Both the position numbers and the translations under genes were made by a program. 64,000 nucleotides of DNA, from contig CM067370.1 in the NCBI GenBank assembly GCA_034401795.1, positions 58,263,295 to 58,327,294 of the forward strand, in the 5' to 3' direction. Below the pieces are notes generated by a model, which was not told the origin of the DNA, made no database searches, and saw only the letters and a program-made list of their open reading frames with translations. Numbering within the stretch: the first letter of the stretch is position 1; every line of letters starts with the position of its first letter. Source of the DNA: Chaetoderma sp. LZ-2023a (lineage: Eukaryota > Mollusca > Caudofoveata > Chaetodermatida > Chaetodermatidae). This document shows, one piece after another, positions 47,871-59,418 of this stretch.

Positions 47871-49482
47871 CTCCGATTGTTAAGGTTTCCTTTGCATAGA
47901 ATCTGAAGACATTGCTCCTTTTATCGGAATCGCAGAATAATTTTGAATGACACTGCTGCGAGAATGCCTAGCCTGAACCGAGTGCATCTTTTCTTCTTGT
48001 TTTAATCTCGCAAAACGGGGATTAGTACCTATAGCAGAACAGAAGCTGGGGTCTGACTTGTGATGATGATGAAGACAATATTGATGACGAGTGCCATATC
48101 CCAAGTTTTACATGACTTCTGGAAGCTAGAGACTTATTGGTATGGTCCTTATTGCTTCTTAGATTTGAAGCTGGCGACTTATTGGTATGCTCCTTATTGC
48201 TTCTTTGATTATTCCCATTGCATCCTTCGGTCACAACGTGAGGGACACAGAAATCCACACATTCGAATACGACTCTTGTGTTCACCACATGGGGAAATAG
48301 CTTTATGTGAAGTTTTTATCTCCAAGATAATCCTTTCATCCAACGAGATGGACAGAATAGAAGGCATCTTTAGAAATACCCGGAACAAAATCTACCATAC
48401 AGTCACAAAAAAATAAAATTTGGAAAAGTCATGATGACTTTCAAAAGCTAATACGTTAGCACAAACACTCTCCACCAAATCGAATGCTACACTATTGTCA
48501 CCGCTGTCATCCTCTGATGAAGTATCTATAAAAAAAATCAGTAGGGAAAGACTAGACCATTGGGAAGAATAAAGTGATGCTTTAATAGTCAAAAAATCTG
48601 ATCGTCCAACAAAAATGCTGGAACTAATGTAAAAAAGGGGGGAAAAGAAGAAAAAGATTCAATGACAGCATCTAACAGCGGATTCCATGCTAATCTGTCT
48701 CTTAAGGCACACAATAAATGCAGAAAGGTCACATAAAACTTTGGATTTGACTTGTCATATTTACAACTGATATAAAGGCTGTTTTGTGGAAAGAACCAGA
48801 AATAACCCGACTGTAGATTCTATACAACGGGGCAGGAGAGAATGTACAACACCTAGCCTTTGTTAAAGAAAAAACCCAACTAGGCACGAGACGTAAAGAC
48901 GGCAATCAGCCAGAAAGGTCGTGTTTATTTTAAATAATTTAAAATAAATGATTGCAAAATAAGACTTAAACCACTGTGAGAATTTGGAACGCATGGCCTT
49001 TGTTATCCAGAAAAAGTCGGTAAATATGAACAATCAGTTTGAAATAGCCTTTTGAAGACTAAGATTTTACAATAGGAGAATAACTAACGCTATGCTTGTA
49101 AAATAAGGTTTAGCTGAACTAAAAGCCTTAATAAGAGTACATAAGAGGAATGTATATTCTTGCAAAACGAAGTCACCAAAAACCAGTAACACATGTTAAA
49201 TGGAAAAACCCCATAACTTAATGATATAAGACTTCCTTAGAGTCACAACAATGACTAAGGATGAAACTCTAATGTAATAATCGAGATAAGTGTACACTCT
49301 TTCGTAGAGATCTGTACTGTAGGGCAGATCTCCCGATAAGAATTAGTCTTTTGAATGATTCACTCACAGGGGATGATTATAATTGAGTATTCTTCGTATT
49401 AATTGTGTATTTCAAAATACCTTTACTCATAGGTAGTGGCAGGAATTGAGTATTTGAGGCCCACTTAGATGTGAAATTTTTT

Positions 49483-49523
49483 TGTATTACTAGAGACTAA
49501 TTGACTGAGTCTCTAGTAATACA
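49483..49523. repeat. Short perfect inverted repeat
   Basis: 16-bp arms TGTATTACTAGAGACT and AGTCTCTAGTAATACA around a 9-base loop. Confidence 0.8.
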
Positions 49524-49766
49524 TTTTTTAACTTCAAAAGTGACTTACATGTATGATTATGACTTTTTGACATGTACACTATTTACGTAATTACATGTAC
49601 GTACATGTAGACAACTTCAACAAGTAGACAGTCTACTGTCGACAAGCCCGTAGGCCTTATAGCATAGTAATGAGTGACCAGGTGAAAACAATGTTTTATA
49701 TATGTTTCAAATCTTTCAATTGTGAGTTGTGACTGCTCTGAGCCTGATTAAGGTATCAGTCTATCA

Positions 49767-49881
49767 GAATCACTTGACCCACTACATTTACATCTGAGAT
49801 AGTATGACAATATCAAATCATTTGATATTATCATACATTCATACTGCCCCTGATATAAGTGTAGAGTGGGTCAAGTGATTC
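49767..49881. repeat. Long two-part hairpin
   Basis: Outer arms GAATCACTTGACCCACTACA and TGTAGAGTGGGTCAAGTGATTC, plus inner arms around AATATCAAATCATTTGATATT, make a ~115-bp foldback with a bulged middle. Confidence 0.75.
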
Positions 49882-51610
49882 AAATCATTCATGCCGTTTT
49901 ACGTGTATGATCACTATGATGTATACATGGAATCCACATTTCTTAACTTGACTGATGAACTGAATTAAAAATTACGCAACTGTGCCAGTCTGTAACAACT
50001 GGCAATCTTTGTTTTGTTTTCCTTACTGTATTAAAAGATGTTCCCAGGACAGTGCCACTGCATGACATTAATGACAATTGACAAACTAATTTTCTCACTT
50101 CCATTTTACCTGACTTTTATGGTTTGATGCCCATATTCCAGTCAAAAAGTTTAGGTCATAGGCAGTTGCTACAGCAGGGTTCTGTCAAGAAATTCATCTA
50201 GTGGGCCCATCACCAGTGAAAGATAGGGGTCATTTTCTGAATCTTATGGGTCAAATGTATATCGGCCAGTATGATCCCATAACAACACCCCCACCCCACA
50301 CCCTACCCAAAACAAAAACCATGCACCCAACGCAAAACAAACAAATGAATATATTACATTGTTGTGTCTTACTTAGTTGAGCAACCCAGCCCAACCCACC
50401 CACCACCACCTGTAACCCTAAAATTTATTCATGAAAATTTACATTTTCTCATAAAAATGTCCTTTTGCAGACCTAAATATGATTATTTGAGAAAATTTAC
50501 CAATGGAATGACAGGCTCATTATGAGTGGAAGCCCTAAAGGCAGAAACAGCTGATATATTTTCAAAATATTCAACAGAATATGCTTTAATTTGTAAAGAA
50601 TTACACCTGTACCTGTATCAAAGACCACCATCTTAATGGCCCCCAAGACAAGTGTCCATTATACACAGTGTAGATATGGGATTGTCTTGTGGGAAGTCAT
50701 GACCCCGCTGGACATCTTGTATGTACGAGTAAATCCCGAGTGAAATTCATATGTGAATACCAGGTGAGCTAATAGACTATGTCACCATGTATATTAAGAT
50801 GCACCGATCAGCGGCTATGTTTAGATACGTTACTAGCACTGATCATCATCCATATATCTTCCCTTCTCCTGGCTGGATGCTATTACCATTCACAGCGGTA
50901 AAAGCAATGCGCAACAAGTTACGCCATCGAGGGTTAACGTAGGGTTAACATTCTCTTCCCGTCTACAACGATTCAATATTCGTACAACTTGCATACTGCC
51001 ATGATCAAACTCATTGATGTTTGTTGCTGCAGTCATTTATGTTACTGCAAAGAGATTATTGCTCATAAACGACTTAGCACCAAGACAGCAACAACTTTCA
51101 CTCAGGTCATTATCAAGTTTTACTACCACAACTACTTATTGAGGGTTAGTCGATTCACTGGTTTCGTCCTTCAATTTGAATGGGTTAATCTCGCTAAGTG
51201 CATTCCATCCGGCTGTTTAAGTATTGAGATAAACGTTGCTGTGTACGATTATTATCGTTCCACACACAAACATCAGTTCTCTTTAATAAATAGGGTCTAT
51301 GTAATGTTAGGAAATTATATATTTTCAGCACTGCGCGGTACAGCTTTGAAACTGAATCGAGTATGAATCATGATGGTTAGCACCAGGTTGGAATCGACCA
51401 AGGGATTAGATATGACAAACGGACTTAGTTAGTTACATAGCGGTCTGTGTTCTCACAGAAGCATGGGAACTTGTGTGCCAATTAACTCTAGCATTCCACA
51501 GGTTGTCGGCCAATAGGTAATGCACATGGCATGGACATTGTAGCGTCCTGTAGGCGGTAGGTACGCAATCGAAAGTTACGATCAAAAACGTATTAATTGT
51601 AGAGGCGTAA

Positions 51611-51770
51611 GATACACAAATCGGAACTTGCTACCAAACAAGCATCCGTCATTCTGACATGGGAGATACACAAATCGAAACTTGCTATCAAACAAGCATC
51701 CGTCATTCTAGCGTAAGGTACACAAATCGGAACTTGCTATCAAACAAGCATCCGTCATTCTGTCATGGGA
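51611..51770 (+). repeat. 53-bp triplicate in U3
   Basis: Three tandem copies of TACACAAATCGGAACTTGCT... ending near CCGTCATTCT, anchored at 51613, 51666 and 51719. The same three are in the 3' LTR from about 61131. The position upstream of the TATA box is that of an enhancer array in other LTRs; that role is inferred. Confidence 0.85.
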
Positions 51771-51979
51771 AGCAGATGGAATTCTAAAATAAAGTTAGGG
51801 GAACGACAGATTCCATTACTCAAGAACCAGCCAAACCGCAAGTGCTAGGAAGAAAGCACCCGCCCGGGGAGGGAGGGTCGGGGTTTTGATTGATCAAAAT
51901 GATGTCATAATCCAATCAGAATCAGAGCAGCCTCCGGCGGTGCGAAACCAAGATGGAGGGAGTATAGGAACTGAAGTAG

Positions 51980-51987
51980 TATAAAAG
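51980..51987 (+). promoter_or_regulatory. LTR TATA box
   Basis: TATAAAAG, with the counterpart at 61498-61505. A CCAATC box lies about 65 bp upstream (51912-51917), giving a plausible pol II promoter at the U3/R border. Confidence 0.75.
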
Positions 51988-52261
51988 GGGGACTTTAACT
52001 TTTAATCGAGAGTCCGGTCCGCCTCGCACCTCATACAAAATCCTTGCTGAATGTATTTTCAGTAGGCAAGAGTTAATTGAATAGCATAGCAGATCAGAGC
52101 GACTGAGAGTAATGCTATCAGTTAGGAAAACGTTGAAGTGAATTCTTAAATCGTTGTAAGTAGGAAAACTGAATCAAATAAATAAGTTTATCGTAGCTTC
52201 TGTTGTGACAGTATAAGTCACTTTAGCTCAAAGTATATTATTGTATAGTTAGAATTAAGAG

Positions 52262-52267
52262 AATAAA
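52262..52267 (+). terminator. LTR polyadenylation signal
   Basis: AATAAA in the sequence GAGAATAAAGCC; the counterpart in the 3' LTR is at 61780-61785. It lies about 280 bp downstream of the TATA box, fitting the end of R. Confidence 0.65.
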
Positions 52268-52556
52268 GCCATCACCTTGATACTTTACCTCAAGGCACGA
52301 GTTCGTGTTTTCTGTAGCGGTTACTCTGGCATCTACGGAAGACCACCGTAGCTTACCATTATCTTCGATTAGAATAGTCAGATCAGGCCGGGATACAGAC
52401 AGAAATATTGTTACCTTCATCTACAAACGAGGCGAGCTTGTATCCATCACTTTCGTCGTCGGTAAGACCGGTTCTCGCAGCAACTACACATACAGGCCTT
52501 ACCGAAGTCGAAGTGATCACAATTAAATAGAATCAGAAGACATCAGAAATCTTCAG

Positions 52557-52574
52557 TGGCGAGCCACCACCAGG
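52557..52574 (+). promoter_or_regulatory. Candidate primer binding site
   Basis: TGGCGAGCCACCACCAGG starts two bases after the 5' LTR. It begins with TGG, as expected for pairing with a tRNA CCA end, but I cannot say which tRNA. Confidence 0.5.
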
Positions 52575-52609
52575 ATCGAGAGCAACCGAACACAGTGAGT
52601 ACGTAGCAT

Positions 52610-52822
52610 ATGGCCCAAGCAGACAGGCCAGGCGTAGTAATACTAGAGGACCTGGGGGACCGAGTACAAGAATTCATAAACGTTGCAAAGTTGTCAGAAA
52701 GCACCCGTATCATACGGCATCGCGAGTGTTGCGCGGGTGCTGCTGTGAAGATAACTACAGAAGTAGTCTGCCCCGAGCAACCCCGTCTTCAAAGAATCGT
52801 TGTCAGCTTTCATTATCAATAA
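52610..52822 (+). other. Short leader ORF ahead of gag
   Basis: 70 codons, in the same frame as gag and ending in TAA ten bases before the gag ATG. It could be an upstream ORF or an eroded N-terminal extension of gag. The sequence resembles no domain I know. Confidence 0.4.
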
Positions 52823-52831
52823 AAACGAAGA

Positions 52832-54172
52832 ATGGCAACACCAGCCAAGCGAGGCGTTGACCCCGCCGTGCCACCCATGGAAGTACCAGTAGCACACCAG
52901 CTTCGACCGGAAACCGTCGCCGCTATGCAGACGATGGGTGTAGCAATGGCGGGAGCCATTATTGAAAGCAGTTACCGTCGGGAAGCCGAGCGGGTGTACC
53001 GGAGGGAGATCCAGGACACGATTTACCGCATTCAGCCCTGCGACGGAGTGGTACCGGAGGAGGTATGAACATTTTTGGACGAAACACGAAGAGTGTGGGT
53101 CGCAAACGAGGGGAGACTAGAGGGCATACCAGCCTACGTCATCACCCGAGCGGCACACAGCCAGCTATCAAGAGCCATTGACGGGTTCTTGATAGACAAA
53201 ATCCGAGAAGACGTCACGTTCGACGAGTTCTACGAATACATCACCGTGAACTTCGTATCGGCCAACGAGGGCGAACGCATTAAGTACAACCTTGAGGGCG
53301 TACGACAGCGCAGGAACGAGACGGTCATAACCTTCAACCGACGATTCCGGGAGATGAGCACGCGCGCTTACCCAACTGAGAACGCCGACAACCGTCGGAC
53401 AGTGCTGGGAATATACCTCAAGGGTCTATCTGACCATCGCCTTAGCAAGCGAATCGTACGAAAGAAGGCTACCACCTTGGCCTGAGCGATTGAAATTGCG
53501 GAAGAGGAGGCTACGTGTGATGACCTACTCAAGGCGATGAAGATCGAGGATCGCCAAGAAGAAAGTATGGAGGTAAACATGGTCGGTCCCGAGGAGGAAA
53601 AAGAGATCTGGAGTGTGGTGCGAACGTTGAAACACCAGATAGCTCAACAAAGTAAAATGATTGAGCAACTCTGTGGCTTGGTCGGTGACCTGCAGTTAAG
53701 AAAGCAGAAGCCGGTGGCTGGGGCCGCCCAGCCCACGAAGAAGACAGCCCAGCAGGCAAAGCAACACGCCCCACCCTCGCCCCGACCAGTCAGAACGGGA
53801 CGAGACTTGCAGCATATTACCTGCTATAATTGTGGCCGAGTCGGCCATTACAAAAGTGACTGTCGTCAAGCGGTACACCCGAGGGAGAACGTCAGTAGAC
53901 AGGCTGCCCAGCGACCCCGACAACCGCGACAGGCGCCGCCGATTACCTGTTCCCAGTGCGGTAGAGAAGGACATGTGGCCCAGCATTGTTTTGGGGAGTA
54001 CATGAAACGGCAGCCGACCCCTGCTGTAATGGTAAAGTGTTTTGGGTGTGGTCAGAATGGACACTTCATTCGAGATTGCCCGCAAACACAGCATGGTGGA
54101 AACCGTACGCCATCGAGTCCGTTGAATGGCCGACCTCGACTCGCCGTAGAGACGACGAGAAGAAGACGTTGA
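52832..54172 (+). pseudogene. gag: Gag, two in-frame TGA stops
   Basis: One frame runs from ATG at 52832 to 54172 (447 codons), interrupted by TGA at 53066-53068 and 53483-53485. The middle segment (53075-53485) has the capsid-like retrotransposon gag pattern (FDEFYEYI, RQRRNETVITFNRRFREM, YLKGLSDHRL). The last third has three CCHC zinc knuckles: CYNCGRVGHYKSDC, CSQCGREGHVAQHC and CFGCGQNGHFIRDC. Both stops are TGA in arginine-rich contexts, consistent with C-to-T change. The protein would package element RNA. Confidence 0.9.
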
Positions 54173-54199
54173 CATGGACATTGATGTGGTGAACGACCA

Positions 54200-54690
54200 A
54201 TGAACGACGCCACGGGAGTGTTCGAGAAATGTCAGAATGGACCTGAACAATGCTAGACGCGACCGTGACGAATATGTCGATCGTGATGGGTTCGTGCTGA
54301 CCGGTGAAGGGACAGATGAGCATGGCCGTTATACATATGGTGTCGGACAGGACTCATCTTCCCATCAAGACAGTTACGCAGAAATTGTTAGTGGACGAAG
54401 GAGCCCTTCGTTAAACAAGGACGGAGGAGACTGTTGGTAAGCATACCGACCGAGCGGTTTCTAATCCGTCTAAGATTGGATAAAAACGGTCCATCGGATC
54501 AGGGTAAGTACCTGTATGCCCAATAAAACTTTTGGGGGAGACCCAGGTAAAATTCAGTAATGCCCGTCCTATTCCGAGTACGGTAGTAGCAAGAATGAGG
54601 CATGAATGTTTGCTTGGGGCGGACGCTTTGCACTTGGGAAATGCAAAGATTGACTATCAGGACAAAGTAGTAGTATCCCTATAGGGAACA
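54200..54690 (+). pseudogene. Retroelement aspartic protease, decayed
   Basis: A patch near 54381-54408 reads QKLLVDEGAL, where the active-site triad Asp-Thr/Ser-Gly is replaced by Asp-Glu-Gly (54394-54402), followed by a stop. In another frame, a later patch ends LLGADALHLGNAKIDYQDKVVV (54614-54680), the usual C-terminal end of the gypsy protease domain. Shift, stop and the lost active-site residue make it inactive. Confidence 0.65.
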
Positions 54691-54691
54691 G

Positions 54692-57600
54692 ATGAATTAT
54701 GTGTATGGGAGTTGTAAAGAAACGACCGGATATAAAGCTATCGACAAAGTGCTTGAGGACTTTGCGGATAACTTTGATACGGCTCGTCCAAACACTTTAG
54801 GATTGGTCCCCAAAGTGAAGTGTACGGTACCAACAGGAGATGCGTTAACTATAAGGCAAAAAGCCTACCGTCTACCGCTTGCCAAGCAGTATATAGTCAA
54901 GAATCATGTGGCTGAAATGCTGGCAGGGGCGTCCTAAGACCGTCATCGTCACCCTGGGCGTCGCCCATTATGTTAGTGCCCAAGAAGGATGGGGACACGA
55001 GATTTTGTGTTGACTACAGGAAGTTGAATTCTATATGTCACAAAGACAGTTATCCATTACCGAATATAACTGATATTTTTTACTCGATGTGCGGCGCAAC
55101 GATGTTTTCGACTATGGACTTGAAGTCTGGCTATTGGCAGATACCGATGGACAGCCAAGACATAGAGAAAACAGCGTTCGTTTGTAGTGAAGGTTTGTTC
55201 GACTTTGTTCGGATGCCTTTTGGTTTTTGCAACTCAGGTGCCGTATTTCAGAGGGCAATGAACGATATTTTCCGAGAATTCGTGGGAAAATATTTGCATG
55301 TTTTTGTTGATGATGTAGTCGTATATTCGAGAAATCCGGCTGAGCATGCACAGCATTTGCGTAAGGTTATGCGAAGGATTCAGGAATACAATTTGCAGGT
55401 TAAGAAAAAGAAATGCGAGTTTGCCCGTGGGTCTGTGGACTTGTTAGGATATCGCATTTCTGCACAAGGAGTGGCTCCTCAGGTACAAAAGGTCAAGGTC
55501 ATAAGGGAAATGTCACCGCCCCATGACGTGGGAGAGGTGAGAAGTTTCCTGGGCGCTACAGGTTATTATCGCTCTTGTGTGCAAGGCTACGCCGAAATTG
55601 CTACGCCTTTGATAGAATTGACTAAGAAATATAAACGTTTTGAATGGGCTAAGGAGGAACAGCAAGCATTTAAGAAATTACAAAACTTGGTGTGTAGTGA
55701 GACGGTTCTCGCCTATCCGAATTTAAATGTTCCGTATAAGCTTTATACCGATGCGTCCAGCTATGCGATAGGTGCGATATTGGTACAGGTAAATGATAAG
55801 GGTATAGAACAAGTGATATAGTACGTAAGCTCGACCCTGAAGGACAGTCAGCTAAACTGGCCCGTAATAGAAAAGGAAGCTTATGCTGTGATATATGCAT
55901 TAAAGAAGCTTAGACCTTATCTATTTGGTGCGCAGTTCACCGTGTATACTGACCACAAACCCCTAAAGAGTTTGTTTGTGGGAGAAGTTAAGAACACGAA
56001 AGTGCAGCGCTGGGCGGTGCTGATTGCCGAGTACGGATGTAAGATTGAATACATCCAAGGCTCGAAGAATATTCGAGCGGACATGTTGTCCAGGTTGCGT
56101 CGTCCAGTGGAGATCGCCACCTTAGACACAGGCGATTTTGTCATACCGGATGTAGACGAGGGTGCATTGCCGCATGTCCCTCTCGAGGTATTCGACATTC
56201 CCTACAACGAGTTGTGTGCCGAGCAGACCAGGGAATACCCAGCGTTGTTCAAGAACACCCCGGAGGAGTATATGGTCAAGAACGGTATTTTATATTTATT
56301 AATTACACCTTCAGCGTTGGATGCTGAGTACCCCCGAATTGTCTTACCTACCCTGTTCCGTGAGAAAGTGCTCCGGAAAGCTCATGAACGAGCTGGTCAC
56401 CAAGGTCTGAAAAAGACCATTGGTATGGTAAGAGACTCGTTTGTGTGGACGTCTTTGAGGAAAGACGTGATACGTATGCTAGAGACATGTACGACGTGCC
56501 AGGTCAACCGACCTGTCACTACTCGACCGCGGTACAGTGAAATGGCCATGGCCAATTATCCGAGTCAGATAGTTGGCATGGATTTGATAGGTCCACTGTT
56601 GGAGTCGAGTAAAGGTAATGTGTATATCATGACGATGATCGATCACTGTTCTGCATGGGCTGAGGCATATCCGATTCCAGCCAAGACGTCACAAAATGTT
56701 GAAGACAAGTTCTTCAACGAGTACGTCGCTCATCATGGTGTCCCTGAGATCGTGATAACGGATCAAGGGAAGGAAGGTTGTTCTAAATCGCTAGAAGAGC
56801 GGTTTAGAGAACATGGGATCGACCACAGAAGATCGAGCCCCTACCACCCACAAACCACTGGGCGTACCGAGAGGTTCAATCGGACCCTAAAGGACTTAAT
56901 CCAGAAAGGGGTTAACAATGCTTCTCGTATGTGGGAGGATGAATTGGGTGCGGCATTAACCACATATCGCAGTACTCGTCATTCCACGACAGGATATACG
57001 CCATTTTATCTGACATACGGTCGACGGGCGAGACTGCCGTTTGCTATTCCAGTAGACGCATTGCAGGATCTGGGTGAAAGACTGAACTGTCTTAACAATG
57101 CCCTACTGCACGCTCGTATGGAAACGGCTAGGTCTCGTGAGGTCCACCGTGAGCAGATTGACAAGCATGCAAACGCAGGTGTATTTAAGGTGGGTGATTC
57201 AGTGGTCGTAAAGGCGGAGGAATGCATGAAGTTGACCTCTCATAGTGACCCCGAATATGAGATCATTAAGATCAATGGGCCAGTGGCTCACGTCAGGCAT
57301 CAAAGGTCTAGGAAGATGCGCGTGCTGAATATATCTAAGTTACGCGTAGTCGACTCAGAAATGTGCTGGGACGAGGTACGGCCACGCCCTGTTCGTAACC
57401 CTGCGAAGGGTACGAGAGATAGCCATCATCCAAGGGTGCGGATGCTCCCAAGGTTCGAAGATGGGCCAGAATCCGACCCTAAGGCAACCCTTGGTAAGAG
57501 AACTCGTAAGAAGCGACCAGCTTCTGATAACGAGCCAGGGGTGAGCAGGAGGGGTAGGATGGTTGATAATAACATCAGTCAACCTGGTATGAGTGAGACT

Positions 57601-57843
57601 CGAAACCATGAGTCAACGATGGAAACTCACGTGACTCCTCCATCAGTGGTGATGGACAGCTCGGAGGAAGTACCCGAGAGTGTGCCGGAACCAATGGAAA
57701 CGCTGCCAGCGCCTCATTACTTTATGCGCAAGCGCAGTTTGTCTATAATTTGTACCAGTAAGCATCACTGCGCATGGAATCATGTATATTTTACGATTAG
57801 GTGTAGTGATAGCTATAGTGAGTTTAGTAAATGGATTATGTAA
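54692..57843 (+). pseudogene. pol: Pol: reverse transcriptase, RNase H and integrase with a frameshift and a stop
   Basis: 54692-54937 holds the RT N terminus (YRLPLAKQYIVKNHVAEML); a one-base shift near 54935 moves to the frame 54970-55821, with LVPKKDGDTRFCVDYRKLN, MPFGFCNSGAVFQ and FVDD at residues 112-115. RNase H starts at LYTDAS. TAG at 55819-55821 interrupts it, and the frame reopens through TDHKPL and RADMLSR. Integrase, numbered from 55888: His166, His171, Cys201, Cys204, then Asp232, Asp292 and Glu328, all present. A GPY/F-like segment (INGPVAHVRH) and a Pro/Glu-rich tail follow. The end overlaps env by 62 bp. Confidence 0.93.
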
Positions 57844-59418
57844 AACGTCTAGTGTACATAGATTACCGAACGGGGTAATGATAACTAAACCCGAGGATAT
57901 ATCCGTTATCCGAGCTGAATGGACTGTAGTGGTGTCTATTGACCACCCTTATTTACCTGCCCAATTTCTTAAACGGTTAGCGCAGTTTCGTGTTCTTATT
58001 GCGAACATCGGACGAAAGACTGCGTTGAGCTATCAAGACATTTTCGGTTTACAACATCGTGTTAACAATATTAAGAAGATCGCGGTTAGGACACAACAAA
58101 CTATGGTGAGCAGGGATAGTATATGACGCAAACGTGGCTTATTTGACTTTGCCTGGGACATAGCCGCGTCTCTATTCGGTACCGCTACCTCTAGTGATAT
58201 AGATGCAATTAAAGAGGTAGTCAAAGTCGCTATGAAGAACGTGAATCATTTGGTACATTTCTCCAACGAACTGGCGTCCCATGTGAAACTGGCATTCGTA
58301 GGGATCAACACCAACGTTGACCGTATCAACGAAATTACCACTGGAATTAACTAGAAACGTGAGCGATATGTTTAAGGTGCACGCCGCCCGACAAGCCGAC
58401 TTATACGCATTAGTGCGGCTTGGACACATCGTTGACTCTGCCGAAAGTGTGGTGTATAGCTACCAGAAGGCAGCAGCACAGTTTCATAGACAAACGGCAT
58501 CCCTAGAGTTAGGTAGATTAACGGAAGAATTATCCAGTCCTGCTGACATCAATTCCGTGGCCAAACAAGTTAGTATAGGAAATCGACTGATACGTCCATA
58601 TCAGTGGTACTACCGCAACGTGGTCGTGTATCCATTATGGAAAGACGACTCATGACTCCATTACCTAGTGACATTACTGCTAATCGACGGGGGCGAATAT
58701 ATCGAATATGGGTTGCATGCTTGGCCGGAACCGCTAATTGCGAGGGGATACTACATGCAAGTACTGATCGCGCGGACCAGCATCAGTCTTGACACCAAGA
58801 CTGGATGGTACTTCGCGCCATCCGAATGTCATAGGAAGGAGTCATGGTCCACTACGGGTCGACAAGACCCACGTTCCATGCATTGTAAGCCTGTTAACCA
58901 ATACGACCGACAGTGCTTGTAATATTCAGCTCTCCGAATCAAATGAAACATCTAGCAAATTGTTTGCCGATAAGAAGATAGGCGTAGTGTTGCAAACGTT
59001 TGGTGAAACAATGGATATACACTGCGATGGACGACTGACCGACCGGTGTGTGGTGAGTAATGGAGTGTATGCATTAATGTCTGGCGAATGTGGTTATAGC
59101 GGGAAGGGCTGGCGATTCGAGCCTGTTGCGTCTTACAGTCGGACGTACGCTCGAGTTAGCCTGGCCATTGAGATGCCCCATTTGGATGTGACCAGAGTTC
59201 TTAACCAGTCCATGATTGTGAATCATTTGAAAATGCAACCATGGAACCATTTACTAAAATCTAAGTATGTGCCACTAGCACCATTATCCGCGATCGACCC
59301 AGTGATGGTCGATGGCATTGGGGTACGCTCTTTTGTGTCGTATTCGGCTGGCTCCTTCGTTGTTGTGCTTATTATAGTGATTATATTATATAAATGTGGC
59401 GTATTGTCACGCATGTGA
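57782..59418 (+). pseudogene. env: Env-like glycoprotein gene, broken
   Basis: The first frame (57782-58126) begins with a hydrophobic signal peptide of about 18 residues. TGA at 58124-58126 lies immediately before a basic Arg-Lys-Arg motif, which is followed in the same frame by a hydrophobic GLFDFAWDIAASLFGT stretch, resembling the furin site and fusion peptide of baculovirus F-type and errantivirus Env proteins. Two shifts follow (near 58320-58350 and 58660-58790). The last frame (58789-59418) has several cysteines, N-glycosylation-type sites and a C-terminal membrane segment at about 59325-59395 with a short tail. Structure says class I-like fusion protein; the copy is non-functional as written. 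Confidence 0.75.

Larger units (their letters stand above)
47871..50668. other. Intergenic region with hairpins, no gene
   Basis: No convincing coding frame in 2.8 kb. Two inverted repeats stand out: 49483-49523 and 49767-49881. Duplicated GAAGCT-GCGACTTATTGGTATG-CTCCTTATTGCTTCTT words occur at about 48120-48205. Confidence 0.5.
50669..52555 (+). repeat. 5' LTR of the Ty3/gypsy element
   Basis: 1887 bp, starting TGTAGATATGGG and ending AAATCTTCA. Same length as the 3' LTR. It contains a 53-bp triplicate, a TATA box and a polyadenylation signal. A 125-codon frame at 50989-51366 lies in U3 but is split by stops in the 3' LTR (only 60657-60884 remains open) and looks non-coding. Confidence 0.95.

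Noticed and set aside
50989-51366. A 125-codon frame in the 5' LTR as a gene
   Set aside because: The 3' LTR copy is interrupted in the same region and there is no domain; it is a chance frame in U3.
53537-54250. The minus-strand 184-codon frame opposite gag (54250 to 53696)
   Set aside because: It is a Ser/Leu-rich shadow of the zinc-knuckle part of gag.
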